From: Endozoicomonas sp. ISHI1
GTDB taxonomy: Bacteria; Pseudomonadota; Gammaproteobacteria; Pseudomonadales; Endozoicomonadaceae
DNA: 37,582 bases
Direction of reading: 5' to 3'
Assembly: GCF_024606225.1 (NCBI RefSeq)
Contig: NZ_JAGRPU010000049.1
Location: 1 to 37,582, forward strand
Shown here piece after piece: positions 1 through 8,834 of this stretch. Numbering within the stretch: position 1 is the stretch's first letter; the number at the start of each line of letters is the position of its first letter. Below the pieces are notes generated by a model. It was not told the DNA's origin. It worked only from the letters and a program-made list of their open reading frames with translations, and ran no database searches. The position numbers and the translations under genes were made by a program.

Positions 1-48
1 CATCTTCTGGATAATGGACTCTTTCATTTCTTTGGAGTAGCGAGTCAT
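1..48 (-). CDS. Transposase N-terminus, partial (IS3 OrfA-like)
   Basis: The minus strand from 48 reads MTRYSKEMKESIIQKM and runs off the window. This resembles the start of helix-turn-helix IS3-family transposases, whose usual opening is a Y-S-x-E-x-K-E pattern followed by a basic helix. Only 16 residues are visible, so the family is a recognition by eye, not a proof. Upstream on the same strand AGAGGCTGTT precedes the ATG, giving a plausible ribosome binding site. Confidence 0.5.
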   Translation of the reverse strand, partial: MTRYSKEMKESIIQKM

Positions 49-125
49 AACAGCCTCTTTTTGTATGCTCTCAATTATTGAGAGTCATGAATCAAAAGAG
101 GCGACATCTATCCTGACACAGCGGG
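1..125 (-). mobile_element. End of an insertion sequence, IS3-like
   Basis: Reading the minus strand, similarity of the truncated RING-family gene to its paralogues stops near base 125-131 and unrelated sequence begins. A transposase-like start follows at base 48. This is best read as one IS end, with the rest of the IS outside the window. Its exact terminal inverted repeat cannot be fixed because the other end is not visible. Confidence 0.5.
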
Positions 126-898
126 CCAGCTGCACTTAACTGATTGGCAAGACTTTGCGGAGAATTATATTCATTGATATTTTCAGAAAGCAATGCACGA
201 TCACATGCTCGAGCGCAGATTTTTCCGATATATCTGCCAGACAGCACTTTAAAGCTGATATAAATTTCGTGCCTGGTAAGAAAATGAGGGCCAAGAAAAG
301 CAAGAAACATCAGAACCAGATCCTTATTAACACGAATATAATTGCACTCAGGCGCCTCCGGAGCGGTGTAGAAATAATTGAAATATGGATTACGGCTGCC
401 ATTTCTGTTGACAGATAAGAACAAATTTTCAAAAAGGCTTAGTGCCTTTGAATTGATTAAGACATGCTCTTCCTGGTTTTTTCCATTGGTTATATTTATA
501 TTAATAGCGAATATACGATGCATTAGCCTCAGCATTCTTTTAATACGATTTTTTCGATGTTGAGGATCACCCATGTTCACATAATTAAAATATAAATCGT
601 TCAGACGATTAAAGTCTTGCTGAGCAACCTGGTAATCTTCACAGGTTTCCAGTCGCCCATCTCCATATGCATTGTCAGTTTCCAGATTAAGTCTGACAAA
701 ACCAATACGAATATTTTCAACCAGGCACATACCGGGTTGACTTGTGCTACTTTGTTGTTTTTTTGAAAGCGGTTTCCAGTTCGCCATTTGATACTGGCGA
801 AATTCTTCAAGGCCGTAGGTATCATTTGCCAGCCCCTGCTGATAAAAAAACAAACACACTGAAAACAAAAGCGTCTTAAAGAAATACTCTGGAGTCAT
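92..898 (-). pseudogene. Exported RING-family protein, truncated by an IS
   Basis: The frame encodes 268 residues, beginning MTPEYFFKTLLF after an AGGTGA ribosome binding site; that site and start position are conserved in all four paralogues, so the longer upstream frame to 973 is not used. A Sec signal peptide ends near GLAND. The rest matches the N-terminal domain of the three genes upstream (motifs IRIGFVRLNL, GDGRLE, LVLMFLAFLGPHFL). Homology stops at QLSAAG; ten foreign residues and a TGA at 92-94 follow, supplied by the insertion sequence. The acidic linker and RING finger are lost, so any ubiquitin-ligase activity should be gone, though an exported N-terminal domain could still be made. 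Confidence 0.75.
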
Positions 899-1029
899 AC
901 TTTCACCTGCTCTCATTAAAACAACTGAACCAGTACCACTGGAATTTATCCGAAATAAATTAACCACTGTCACAGCCTTGCAGGCCCTCTTATTCAGTGC
1001 TTTGGCAACAGATCAGCAGTACAGACACT

Positions 1030-2427
1030 TCAACGAGAAGACATGTCGAAAAGCTTCCTGTAGGAGTTCGATTTTATCCGACAAAAGGGACAGCCTCTCT
1101 GATCCTTTATACATTGCTCAATACAACCCCGGCAAAAACCAACGTGCTCACAACTTTCGAAGCCCATCATTTCTTTCAATGGCTCTAAACAAATTGGACA
1201 TTCTTTTACTCCTCCTGAGGCTCCTCCGGCTGCACCGGCTTCTTCTGTTGCAGTTTGGTTTGCTAATTCCCGTCGTAGTTGAGCTATGACTTCATTTTGA
1301 TATTGGATGACTATTGACGGATCCTGATCTTCAGTAGAACCCCCTCTGTCTGAATCCTGAGCATAATCCGATCGATAGTCCTGCCTTTCAGACGATGTTT
1401 CCGTTGTGGGGTCAATACCCAAAATACTGTGTGTAAACTCTTGCATGCCACTCAGGCTGAACATAACATTAGGTACAGAGCATGGGTGTCCCGGACTGCA
1501 AAAGTTGGCCATATTGTTGTAAACAATGGCCAGAATCTCGTATGGCAAGTATCTTCTCAACAATTTTTCCAGTGTATCTGGCCATCCCAGTCCTGAATTC
1601 ATGTACTCAAAAGCGGCTGTTGCCATTGCAGTTAAACCGATTAGAAGTGCTGTTTCTTTGTCCAATCCGACTGCATTTAATTGATTGCCAATGCTTTGCG
1701 GAGAGTTTTCTTTATTCATACTTCCAGAAAGAAAGTCACGAATGAATACTCGACCGATACTTTCTCCGGTATAGCTGTAATCCAACATTTTGAAGTAGGT
1801 ATCAAGATCCCCCCTGGAAAGAAAATGGGGACCAAGAAAAGCAAGAAACATCAGGATCAGACGGTTATTAACACCGACATAATTATGTTGGCGTTTCGCT
1901 AAACCATAGAAATATTGGAAAGAAGGATTACTGGCACCCTCTGTGTTTTCAGACAAAAATAATTGTTCAAAGAGGCTTTTTGCCGTTGTATTGATGAGTT
2001 CTTTGTCATCCGCTCTATGTCCATTGGTCTTCTTTATATTTATAGCGAATATACGATGTATTAATCTTAATGCCCTTTGAATGCGAACTTTTCGAAAAGG
2101 CATCTCCACATAATTAAAATAAAAGTTGATCATACGGTTAAAGTCTTGCTCAGAAACCTCGTAATCTTCACAGATTTCCAGCCGCCCATCTCCAAATACG
2201 TCCTCAGATTGCAGATTAAGCCTGACAAAGCCAATACGGATGTTTTCAAGTGGGCATATGACGGGTTGACCTGTTTGCCTTTGTTGTATTTCTGAAGGCG
2301 GTCTCCAGTTTTTTTTTTGATACTCACGATATTCTTCAAGATCATGGGTGTCATTTGCCAGCCCCTGCTGATAAAAAAACAAAATCACTGAACACAAAAT
2401 CGTCTTAAAGGAATGTCCTAAGGTCAT
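1030..2427 (-). CDS. Exported RING-finger protein, putative E3 ubiquitin ligase effector
   Basis: 465 residues. Residues 1-25 form a signal peptide ending in QQGLAND. Residues about 26-330 form a domain I do not recognise, shared by the four paralogues. An acidic, Ser/Gln-rich linker follows at about 335-405. The C-terminus is a C3HC4 RING with spacing C-x2-C-x12-C-x-H-x3-C-x2-C-x10-C-x2-C, starting CPICLEPL and ending CPFCR. RING domains of this type bind E2 ubiquitin-conjugating enzymes in eukaryotes, and bacteria have no such pathway, so the likely target is a host cell. How it would leave the periplasm after Sec export is not shown. The start follows AGGTGA. Function is inferred; the RING is directly visible. 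Confidence 0.85.
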   Translation of the reverse strand: MTLGHSFKTILCSVILFFYQQGLANDTHDLEEYREYQKKNWRPPSEIQQRQTGQPVICPLENIRIGFVRLNLQSEDVFGDGRLEICEDYEVSEQDFNRMINFYFNYVEMPFRKVRIQRALRLIHRIFAINIKKTNGHRADDKELINTTAKSLFEQLFLSENTEGASNPSFQYFYGLAKRQHNYVGVNNRLILMFLAFLGPHFLSRGDLDTYFKMLDYSYTGESIGRVFIRDFLSGSMNKENSPQSIGNQLNAVGLDKETALLIGLTAMATAAFEYMNSGLGWPDTLEKLLRRYLPYEILAIVYNNMANFCSPGHPCSVPNVMFSLSGMQEFTHSILGIDPTTETSSERQDYRSDYAQDSDRGGSTEDQDPSIVIQYQNEVIAQLRRELANQTATEEAGAAGGASGGVKECPICLEPLKEMMGFESCEHVGFCRGCIEQCIKDQRGCPFCRIKSNSYRKLFDMSSR

Positions 2428-2595
2428 ACGTTCACCTGAATTTGTTTACATAACTGCATTATTGAGCTGCAATTTATCCACAACAAATAAACCGCTGTCG
2501 CATAAGGAAGCCTTGCAGGCTCGCTTATTCAAGGCTTTTGCAACAGGCAGCTTAACCCCGCTTATTACACACGACATATAGCACTGTGCACACAT

Positions 2596-4260
2596 TCAAT
2601 GATGAGACATAAAGATGACCCTCAAGTATGATAGCGGTCTTTCCCTGCAAAAGGGACAGTCCCTCTGCTCATCTATAATTCGCCGAGCACAATTTTCGCA
2701 AAAGCCAGCGTGTCCGCAACTTTGTAACACCATAATATCTCCCACTGACTTGAAACAAATGGGGCATCCTTTTGCTCCTCCTGTGGCTCCTCCTGTGGCT
2801 CCTCCTGTTGCACCAGCCTCCTTTGTTGCAGTTTGGTTTGCTAATTCCAGTCGAAGTTGGGTTATCAGTTCATTTTGTTGCTGAATAACTATTGACGGAT
2901 CCTGATGCTCAGAACGCGGCTCCTCATCAGAAGTCTCAATGCCTGAAGCTCCATTGACTGAACTCTCGGTGTCAGAACTCTCGGTGTCTGAACTCTCGGT
3001 GTCTGAACTCTCGGTGTCTGAACTCTCGGTGTCTGAACTCTCGGTGTCTGAAGTCACGGTGTCTGAAGTCACGGTGTCTGAACTCACGGTGTCTGAAGCC
3101 TCAGTATCTGAAGTCCCAGTGTCTGGACCAAGATAATAATCCCGTGGATTGTCATGACTTTCTGACGATGATGTCTCCGATAATGCAGGTGTGGGGTCAA
3201 TGTGAATACCCACAATGCCCTGTATAAACGCTTGCATACCCTCCACTGTACACATAACCGGGGGTAAACGGTTTCGGTATTCTTGCCAGCAAAGGCTGGT
3301 TATATGGTCGTAGACAATGGGCAGAAGTTCATATGGCAAGTATCTTGTCAGCAAGGTTTCCAGTGTCTCTGGCCATCCCGGTCCTGAATTCATACTCTGG
3401 AAAGCTGCTGATGCCATTGCATTTAAACCAATTAGAAGTGCTGTTTCTGCGCCCAATGCGGCCGCAGTTAATTGTGTGGCAATGCTTTGTGGAGAATTAT
3501 ATTCATTGAGATTTTCAGAAAGCAATCCACGAGACAAGGCTCGCTGGTAGCTTTTTCTGGTATATCTATGATCCAACGCTCTGAAGCAGGTATAAAGTTT
3601 ATTTTTGGAAAGAAAGTGGGGACCAAGAAAAGCCAGAAACATCAGGACCAGATCGTTATTAACACCGACCTCATCAGACCAACATTCTGCCCTGGAGTAA
3701 TAAGGTTCACTCCTGCCACGTTTGAGCGTATCGTAGAAATAATTGAAATAAAGATTTCTTCTGCCATCTATGTTTTCAGTCAAAAACAATTGTTCAAATA
3801 GGCTTTTTGCTTTTTCATTGATTAGTTTTTTATCATAATTGTTTATCGTATTGATCTTATTTATATTTATAGTGAATAGATGATATATTAGTCTTAGTAC
3901 TCTTTGAATGCGAACTATCTGACTTTGTTCATCCATGTTCACATAATTATAATAAAAGCTGATCAAACGTTTAAAGTCTTGGTCATCAACCTCGTAAGTT
4001 TCACAGATTTCCAGTCGCTCATCCCCGGAAACATCGTCAGAGGCCAAATTAATCCTGACAAAGCCAATATGGATGTTTTCAAGTGGGTTCATAGCGGGTT
4101 GGCCTGTAAACCTTTGTTTTATTTTTGAAGGCGGCTTCCAGTTTATCTTGAGATACTCGCGCAATTCTTCAAGATCATAGGCGTCGTTTGCTAGTCCATT
4201 TTGATAAAAAAGCAAAAACATTAAAACAAAAAGCATCTTAAAGGAATGGCCTAAGCTCAT
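2596..4260 (-). CDS. Exported RING-finger protein with SDT-repeat linker
   Basis: 554 residues, the longest of the family. It has a signal peptide (MSLGHSFKMLFVLMFLLFY, cleavage near GLAND) and the shared N-terminal domain of unknown fold. The linker is expanded by about ten copies of a five-residue SDTxx unit, followed by three GGAT-type units. The C-terminal RING (CPICFKSV to CPFCR) has the same spacing as its neighbours, with all eight zinc ligands present. The linker is highly acidic and Ser/Thr rich, so it is probably disordered and could be phosphorylated in a host. It starts 85 bp downstream of the next gene's stop, with its own AGGTGA site. Confidence 0.85.
   Translation of the reverse strand: MSLGHSFKMLFVLMFLLFYQNGLANDAYDLEELREYLKINWKPPSKIKQRFTGQPAMNPLENIHIGFVRINLASDDVSGDERLEICETYEVDDQDFKRLISFYYNYVNMDEQSQIVRIQRVLRLIYHLFTININKINTINNYDKKLINEKAKSLFEQLFLTENIDGRRNLYFNYFYDTLKRGRSEPYYSRAECWSDEVGVNNDLVLMFLAFLGPHFLSKNKLYTCFRALDHRYTRKSYQRALSRGLLSENLNEYNSPQSIATQLTAAALGAETALLIGLNAMASAAFQSMNSGPGWPETLETLLTRYLPYELLPIVYDHITSLCWQEYRNRLPPVMCTVEGMQAFIQGIVGIHIDPTPALSETSSSESHDNPRDYYLGPDTGTSDTEASDTVSSDTVTSDTVTSDTESSDTESSDTESSDTESSDTESSDTESSVNGASGIETSDEEPRSEHQDPSIVIQQQNELITQLRLELANQTATKEAGATGGATGGATGGAKGCPICFKSVGDIMVLQSCGHAGFCENCARRIIDEQRDCPFCRERPLSYLRVIFMSHH
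2960..3124 (-). repeat. 15-bp coding minisatellite (SDTxx)
   Basis: A tandem array with unit GAACTCTCGGTGTCT on the plus strand. The copies at the left are nearly identical and become more diverged toward the right (GAAGTCACGG, GAAGCCTCAG variants). Being a multiple of three it changes protein length without frameshift, encoding SDTES, SDTVT, SDTVS and SDTEA units. Confidence 0.9.
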
Positions 4261-4345
4261 ACTTTCACCTGAATTCGTTAAAACAACTAAACTACTACAT
4301 CAAGCAAACACAGCACCGTGCAATACTATTGCACTGCACGCACAT

Positions 4346-5758
4346 TCAATGAAAAGACGTATCAATAACCTTCTTGTATGATTTCGATTTTATTCGACAA
4401 AAGGGACACCCGCTCTGCTCATGTGTAATTCGCTCAGCGCAAATCTCACAAAAACCTGCGTGTTCACAATTTTCGAACGTCATCATTTCTGTCATTGCTC
4501 CACAGCAAATTGAACATCGTTTAGTTTCTCCTGAGGCACCTCCAACTGCATCCATTCCCTCCATTGCAGACTGGCTTGCTAGTGGCCGTTGTAGTTGGGC
4601 TACCAGGTCACTTTGTTCGTGAATGGCTGTTGACTGATTTTGACGATCAGCATGCAGCTCCTCCCCAGAAGCCTCACTGCCTGAATCCCGAGAATAATCC
4701 GTTAGAGTGTTCAGACTTTCTGACGATAATGCAGGCGACGGAGCGGGTTTAATACCCAAAATGCTGTTTGTAAACTCCTGCATGCCATCCACACTATACA
4801 TAGCGGGTAATACAGGGCATGTGCTGCAGAGTTTGGCCATATTGAAGTTGATAATGCACGAAAGCTCGTACGGTAAGTATGTTTGCAACAAAGTTTCCAA
4901 TGTCTCTGGCCATTCCAACCCTGAATTCATGCAGTCGAAAGCGGCTGATGCCATTGCAGTTAAGCCAATTAGAAGTGCTGTTTCTGTGTCCAGTCTGGCT
5001 TCAGTGAATTGATGGGCAAAGCTTTCCGGAGAATTACATTCACTGATATTTTCAGAAAACAGTGCACAGGTTAATGCTTGATCGCAGATATTTTCGACAT
5101 AGTTTTCAAGCAGCACGGTAAAATAGATATAAAAGTCATTATCGGTAAGAAAATAGGGACCAAGAAAAGTTAGAAACATCAGGACTAAACGGTTATTAAG
5201 ACCGGCATAATTGGAATGACTTGCTGCTGAATCTGAATAGAAATAATTGAAATAAGGATTAATACCGCCATTTGTGTATTCAGAAAAAAACATTTTTTCA
5301 AATAGGCTTTTTGCCGTTACTTCTATTATCTGTTTCTCTTCAGGACTTTGTTCCATGGTCTTATTTATATTCATAGTAAACATATGACGCATGAGTCTCA
5401 GCGCCTTTTGAATGTAAACTTTGCGATATTGTGGATCACCCATGTTCGCATATTCGAAGAAGAATTCAATCAGACGTTTAAAGTCTTGCTCATCAACTTC
5501 ATAACCTTCACAGATTTCCAGTCGCCCATCTCCAGATACATCCTCAGATGCTAAATCAAGCCTGACAAAGCCAATACGGATGTTTTCAAGTGGGCTCTGA
5601 CCTGTGCGCTTTTGTTGCTGGTTAGAAGGTAGTTTCGAATTTGTCTTGTGATATTCGCGAAATTCTTCAAGGTCATAGGTATCGTTTGCCAGAAGCTGCT
5701 GATAAAAAAACATGAACACCACAAATAAAAGCGTCATAAAGGAACGCCCAAAGATCAT
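4346..5758 (-). CDS. Exported RING-finger protein, putative E3 ubiquitin ligase effector
   Basis: 470 residues and the first gene of the array in transcription order. The signal peptide is MIFGRSFMTLLFVVFMFFYQ with cleavage near LLAND. The shared N-terminal domain carries the same landmarks (IRIGFVRLDL, GDGRLEICEGYEV, LVLMFLTFLGPYFL, ETALLIGLTAMASAAF). The linker is short and acidic. The C-terminal RING runs CSICCGAM to CPFCR with all eight ligands. The ribosome binding site is AGGTGA, six bases before ATG. It differs from its paralogues throughout, so the family has been diverging rather than recently copied. Confidence 0.85.
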   Translation of the reverse strand: MIFGRSFMTLLFVVFMFFYQQLLANDTYDLEEFREYHKTNSKLPSNQQQKRTGQSPLENIRIGFVRLDLASEDVSGDGRLEICEGYEVDEQDFKRLIEFFFEYANMGDPQYRKVYIQKALRLMRHMFTMNINKTMEQSPEEKQIIEVTAKSLFEKMFFSEYTNGGINPYFNYFYSDSAASHSNYAGLNNRLVLMFLTFLGPYFLTDNDFYIYFTVLLENYVENICDQALTCALFSENISECNSPESFAHQFTEARLDTETALLIGLTAMASAAFDCMNSGLEWPETLETLLQTYLPYELSCIINFNMAKLCSTCPVLPAMYSVDGMQEFTNSILGIKPAPSPALSSESLNTLTDYSRDSGSEASGEELHADRQNQSTAIHEQSDLVAQLQRPLASQSAMEGMDAVGGASGETKRCSICCGAMTEMMTFENCEHAGFCEICAERITHEQSGCPFCRIKSKSYKKVIDTSFH

Positions 5759-6015
5759 ACTTTCACCTGCATTCGTTAAACAACTGCACTACCTCAGGCA
5801 GCCTTTATGCGAGCGTTCCGTTGCCTGTATTTTTGACACCTCGTGTGTCCATGGAAGGTCTAATAGAAGGTGCATAAGAGATAGAAAGCAGCATAGTACA
5901 TATCAGCCACGACGAGCTGACGGAATTCACCTCCCGCCTGGCTCGGCGGGAGTATCATTTCAGTCTTGAATAGCAGAAAACGTGGTCCAGCCAATAGGTG
6001 ACTGGCTCCCTTTCA
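5759..6015. other. Intergenic region, possible promoter of the RING array
   Basis: This is the only sizeable gap upstream of the four minus-strand RING genes, so their promoter should lie here, although I cannot point to clear -35/-10 boxes. A perfect 8-bp hairpin (CTCCCGCC / GGCGGGAG, loop of six) sits at 5931-5952. It has no T-run on either side, so it is not a typical terminator. Confidence 0.35.
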
Positions 6016-7341
6016 TTAAACGGCTGGCAACAAGCAGTTAAACTCAGTCCCCTGCCCTTTTTTACTTTCTACATTGATCTTGCCATTGTGAGCCTCAACA
6101 ATCGCCTTGACCAATGACAGTCCAAGACCAAACCCCGGTGTTTTTCGACTGACATCCCCGCGATAAAGGCGATCAAAAATATGGGGCAGATCGGATGCGG
6201 CGATGCCACTGCCAGAATCTTTTATTGACACTCGCCACAAATCACCTTCTCTTCGGGCCGAAACCAGAATGCTTCCCTGTTCAGGTGTAAACTTGAGGGC
6301 ATTGTCCAGAAGGTTGGCAAATACCTGCCGCAACCGGTTTGGACAGGCCAGGATATTCATTGTCCCCGGAAGCTCAAAGCTGAGCTGAATATGCTTCTCC
6401 TCCGCCAGATATTCATAGAGTTGAGCCGCTTCAGTAATCAGATCAGACAGATTGGCCTGTGTGCGATCTCTGGCGTCCAGATGCTGCTCCACTGCAGCCA
6501 CATCCAGCAGACTGTTCACCATCGCCAACATTCTTTCACTTTCTTCCAGGCAGTCCATCAAGCTCTCTTTCAACGCCTTGGGATCGTTATTGTTCATGGC
6601 TTTTTCTGCACTGAGTCGCATCCGAGTCAAAGGAGTTCTGAGATCATGGGCTGCAGCATTAAGGGTGTCTTCAAGACTGCGAATCAGCTGGTCAATCCGG
6701 TTCATCTGCTGATTTAAGAGCAAGGTTAACTGGCCTAGTTCACTGTTTCGGGAAGACGACAGTGGGAGCTGATCCTGCAAGCCCTTTCGTTGCAGTGTTT
6801 TAACATGCTCTACCAGCTTGCGGATGGGTCTCAACATCCGATCATTCAGCCAGGCCACCAGAAGAATGCTGATGATCCAGAGTGTCATCAGCGTTAACAG
6901 CATGACATTGCGAAAGCTGGCCAGCTCTTCATAACGCAGGGTACTGGAAAGACTCAGAACCAGTGTCTGGCTACCCACCAGCTGTTTAATGACCAGACTG
7001 CCATCATCCAGTCTTTCTGTTGCAGAAAACGGTAGGTCAACACCCTCATGAAACAACAAATCACCATCGTCGGACCAAAGGCTGGCACTGTAGCCGCTCA
7101 AACGTAGAAAATAACGATCACGTTCCAGTACTGTCAAAATCTTTCCCTGACCACTACTGTTGTATATGCGCTGCATATTATTGTTGATTACTATCAGCAG
7201 CTGGGCGTCCCGACTGACTAATTCTTCTTCAAACAGGTGATAACTAACGGCTCCCAGAACTGAAGCAATCACCATCATAATGACTCCAAACCAGAGAGTT
7301 AGTACTTGCTTGGTTGGCGTCATTTCGCCTGTGCCAGTCAT
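6016..7341 (-). CDS. Sensor histidine kinase of a metal-type two-component system
   Basis: 441 residues from the chosen ATG at 7341, which lies just after the response regulator stop (7349) with GGTG upstream; the frame extends to 7494 but that part overlaps the regulator. Two membrane helices (about residues 12-35 and 150-175) flank a periplasmic sensor loop of about 110 residues. A HAMP domain, then a HisKA box with the phospho-acceptor His in AAAHDLRTPLTRMRL, then a HATPase domain (NLLDNALKF, DSGSGI, GFGLGLSLV) follow. The layout fits the OmpR-partner kinases such as CusS and PfeS. The signal is not known; the neighbouring ZntA-type pump suggests a metal. Confidence 0.85.
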   Translation of the reverse strand: MTGTGEMTPTKQVLTLWFGVIMMVIASVLGAVSYHLFEEELVSRDAQLLIVINNNMQRIYNSSGQGKILTVLERDRYFLRLSGYSASLWSDDGDLLFHEGVDLPFSATERLDDGSLVIKQLVGSQTLVLSLSSTLRYEELASFRNVMLLTLMTLWIISILLVAWLNDRMLRPIRKLVEHVKTLQRKGLQDQLPLSSSRNSELGQLTLLLNQQMNRIDQLIRSLEDTLNAAAHDLRTPLTRMRLSAEKAMNNNDPKALKESLMDCLEESERMLAMVNSLLDVAAVEQHLDARDRTQANLSDLITEAAQLYEYLAEEKHIQLSFELPGTMNILACPNRLRQVFANLLDNALKFTPEQGSILVSARREGDLWRVSIKDSGSGIAASDLPHIFDRLYRGDVSRKTPGFGLGLSLVKAIVEAHNGKINVESKKGQGTEFNCLLPAV

Positions 7342-7348
7342 CACTGAT

Positions 7349-8032
7349 TTATTCACCAGCTCTGAGCACATAACCCATCCCCCTGATCGTGTGCAGAAGT
7401 TTGACGGATTCATCTTTATCAATCTTGCCTCTGAGTCGACAGACCAGAACATCAACGACATTGGTTTGTGGATCGAACTGATAATCCCAGACATGCTCCA
7501 TGATCTGTGTTCTGGAAATTACTCTCTCACAGTTTCGAAGAAAGAACTCCAGCAGAACCATTTCTCTGGGTTGAAGGAAGAGTTTCCTATCACCTCTCCA
7601 AGCGAGCTTTCGGGATGGATCAAAGCTGAGGTTATGAAAGCTCAGCTTTTCTGATAGCACTGTCCGGGTAGATTGATTTCTGCGCAGCAATACCTCTACC
7701 CTTGCCAGGAGTTCATTAAAAGAAAAAGGCTTGGTGAGATAGTCATCTCCGCCAATTCTCAGACCAGAAACTTTGTCGTCTACTGCCTTTCGGGCACTTA
7801 GGAAAAGAATAGGAAAGTTGGCACCCTGCCCCCTTAGCGTTTTCACAAGATCCAGGCCGTTCAACCCAGGCAGCATGATATCCACAATGGCCAGATCGAA
7901 AGGCTCAACACCGACTTCATCCAGAGCTTCCTCGGCACTCTGGCATTGGGCTACGCCATAGCCATGCTCTTTTAAACCGTCACTGACAAAGGTGGATATA
8001 ACTGAGTCGTCTTCTACCATCAGGATATTCAA
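7349..8032 (-). CDS. OmpR-family response regulator
   Basis: 227 residues. The receiver domain carries the acidic pair E7-D8-D9 and the phosphorylation site D51 in IVDIMLPG; the Lys switch lies in DYLTKPF. The C-terminal winged helix (FLQPREMVLLEFFLRN, TNVVDVLVCRLRGKID, IRGMGYVLRAG) is of the OmpR/PhoB type and binds DNA. It is cotranscribed with the kinase gene, whose start follows almost at once. The divergent gap to the HbpS-like gene (8033-8219) is the natural place for its operator. Confidence 0.9.
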   Translation of the reverse strand: MNILMVEDDSVISTFVSDGLKEHGYGVAQCQSAEEALDEVGVEPFDLAIVDIMLPGLNGLDLVKTLRGQGANFPILFLSARKAVDDKVSGLRIGGDDYLTKPFSFNELLARVEVLLRRNQSTRTVLSEKLSFHNLSFDPSRKLAWRGDRKLFLQPREMVLLEFFLRNCERVISRTQIMEHVWDYQFDPQTNVVDVLVCRLRGKIDKDESVKLLHTIRGMGYVLRAGE

Positions 8033-8219
8033 CAGGCTACTCCAAATTATTAGTATTTTTCTTCGAACTCAGCTTACCAGTAAACCGTCAGAAAAGAAGG
8101 GACCTTTCCAGCCTGTAATGTTCAGGCAAGGTCAGGGCAATGCTGGCTCACTACTCTATAACCAGTCGCTGAGACGGCAGCATCACAGAGACAACGAGAA
8201 AAACATCAAGGAAAGCACC

Positions 8220-8702
8220 ATGAAAAAGAGCATCATCGCACTGGCTTTTATCGCTACGGGACTGGCTATTGGCGCACAGGCAAAAACCACCGCCCTGCCA
8301 ACCTTGACTGACAGAGCCGCGATAGAACTGGTCAATCAGGGTCTGCAATTCTGCCGCAAAGACGGTTACAACGTCAGTGTTGCTGTTGTTGACCGCACAG
8401 GTTCCCTGAAAGCCTTCGGCCGCTCTGAGCTGGCTGGACCACACACTGTGGACAGCGCTCAGAAAAAAGCGTTCACCGCAGCCTCTATGGGTCAGCCTAC
8501 TGCCAACCTCGCCAAACTGGTAACCGATAAGCCTTTCCTGCAAGGTCTGAAAGATATGGATGCACGCATGTTGCTGCTCGGTGGCGGTATGCCAATCAAG
8601 GTTGATGGACAGATTGTGGGCGGCATCGGAATTGGCGGTGCCCCCGGCGGCCACCTGGATCAGGCATGTGCAGAGCAGGCTATCAAGATAACGCTGAAAT
8701 AA
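8220..8702 (+). CDS. Secreted HbpS/GlcG-like (DUF336) protein
   Basis: 160 residues from the ATG at 8220, which is preceded by AAGGA; the longer frame from 7992 overlaps the response regulator gene. Residues 1-22 are a clean signal peptide (MKKSIIALAF to GAQAKT). The mature part is one GlcG/HbpS domain, with the family's typical VAVVDRTGSLKAFGR, GGMPIKVDGQIVGGIG and GGHLDQACAE motifs. Related HbpS proteins bind haem and help an extracytoplasmic sensor kinase; whether it does so here for the kinase next door is inference from position. It is transcribed away from the two-component genes. Confidence 0.8.
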   Translation: MKKSIIALAFIATGLAIGAQAKTTALPTLTDRAAIELVNQGLQFCRKDGYNVSVAVVDRTGSLKAFGRSELAGPHTVDSAQKKAFTAASMGQPTANLAKLVTDKPFLQGLKDMDARMLLLGGGMPIKVDGQIVGGIGIGGAPGGHLDQACAEQAIKITLK

Positions 8703-8714
8703 ATCAACCTTGAC

Positions 8715-8743
8715 GCTACTCATTAGAGATTCTGATGAGTAGC
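8715..8743 (+). terminator. Hairpin after the HbpS-like gene
   Basis: A perfect 9-bp stem, GCTACTCAT / ATGAGTAGC, with an 11-base loop lies 13 bases after the stop codon. A T-run is lacking, so it may be a weak terminator or an mRNA-end stabiliser. Confidence 0.4.
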
Positions 8744-8834
8744 ACACGTGTTTATCAACAAACAGGTTGACTCTGCTGAAATCAGGCATAACATATAAAT
8801 ATGTTTTTATATGTTTTTTGGTAAGAGTGCATCC

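Noticed and set aside
7992-8219. N-terminal extension of the HbpS-like protein
   Set aside because: It would overlap the response regulator gene and hide the clear signal peptide and the AAGGA site at 8220.
8790-8805. Zur or MerR-type operator before zntA
   Set aside because: The palindrome AACAT/ATGTT is short and AT-rich and does not fit either consensus well enough to name it.
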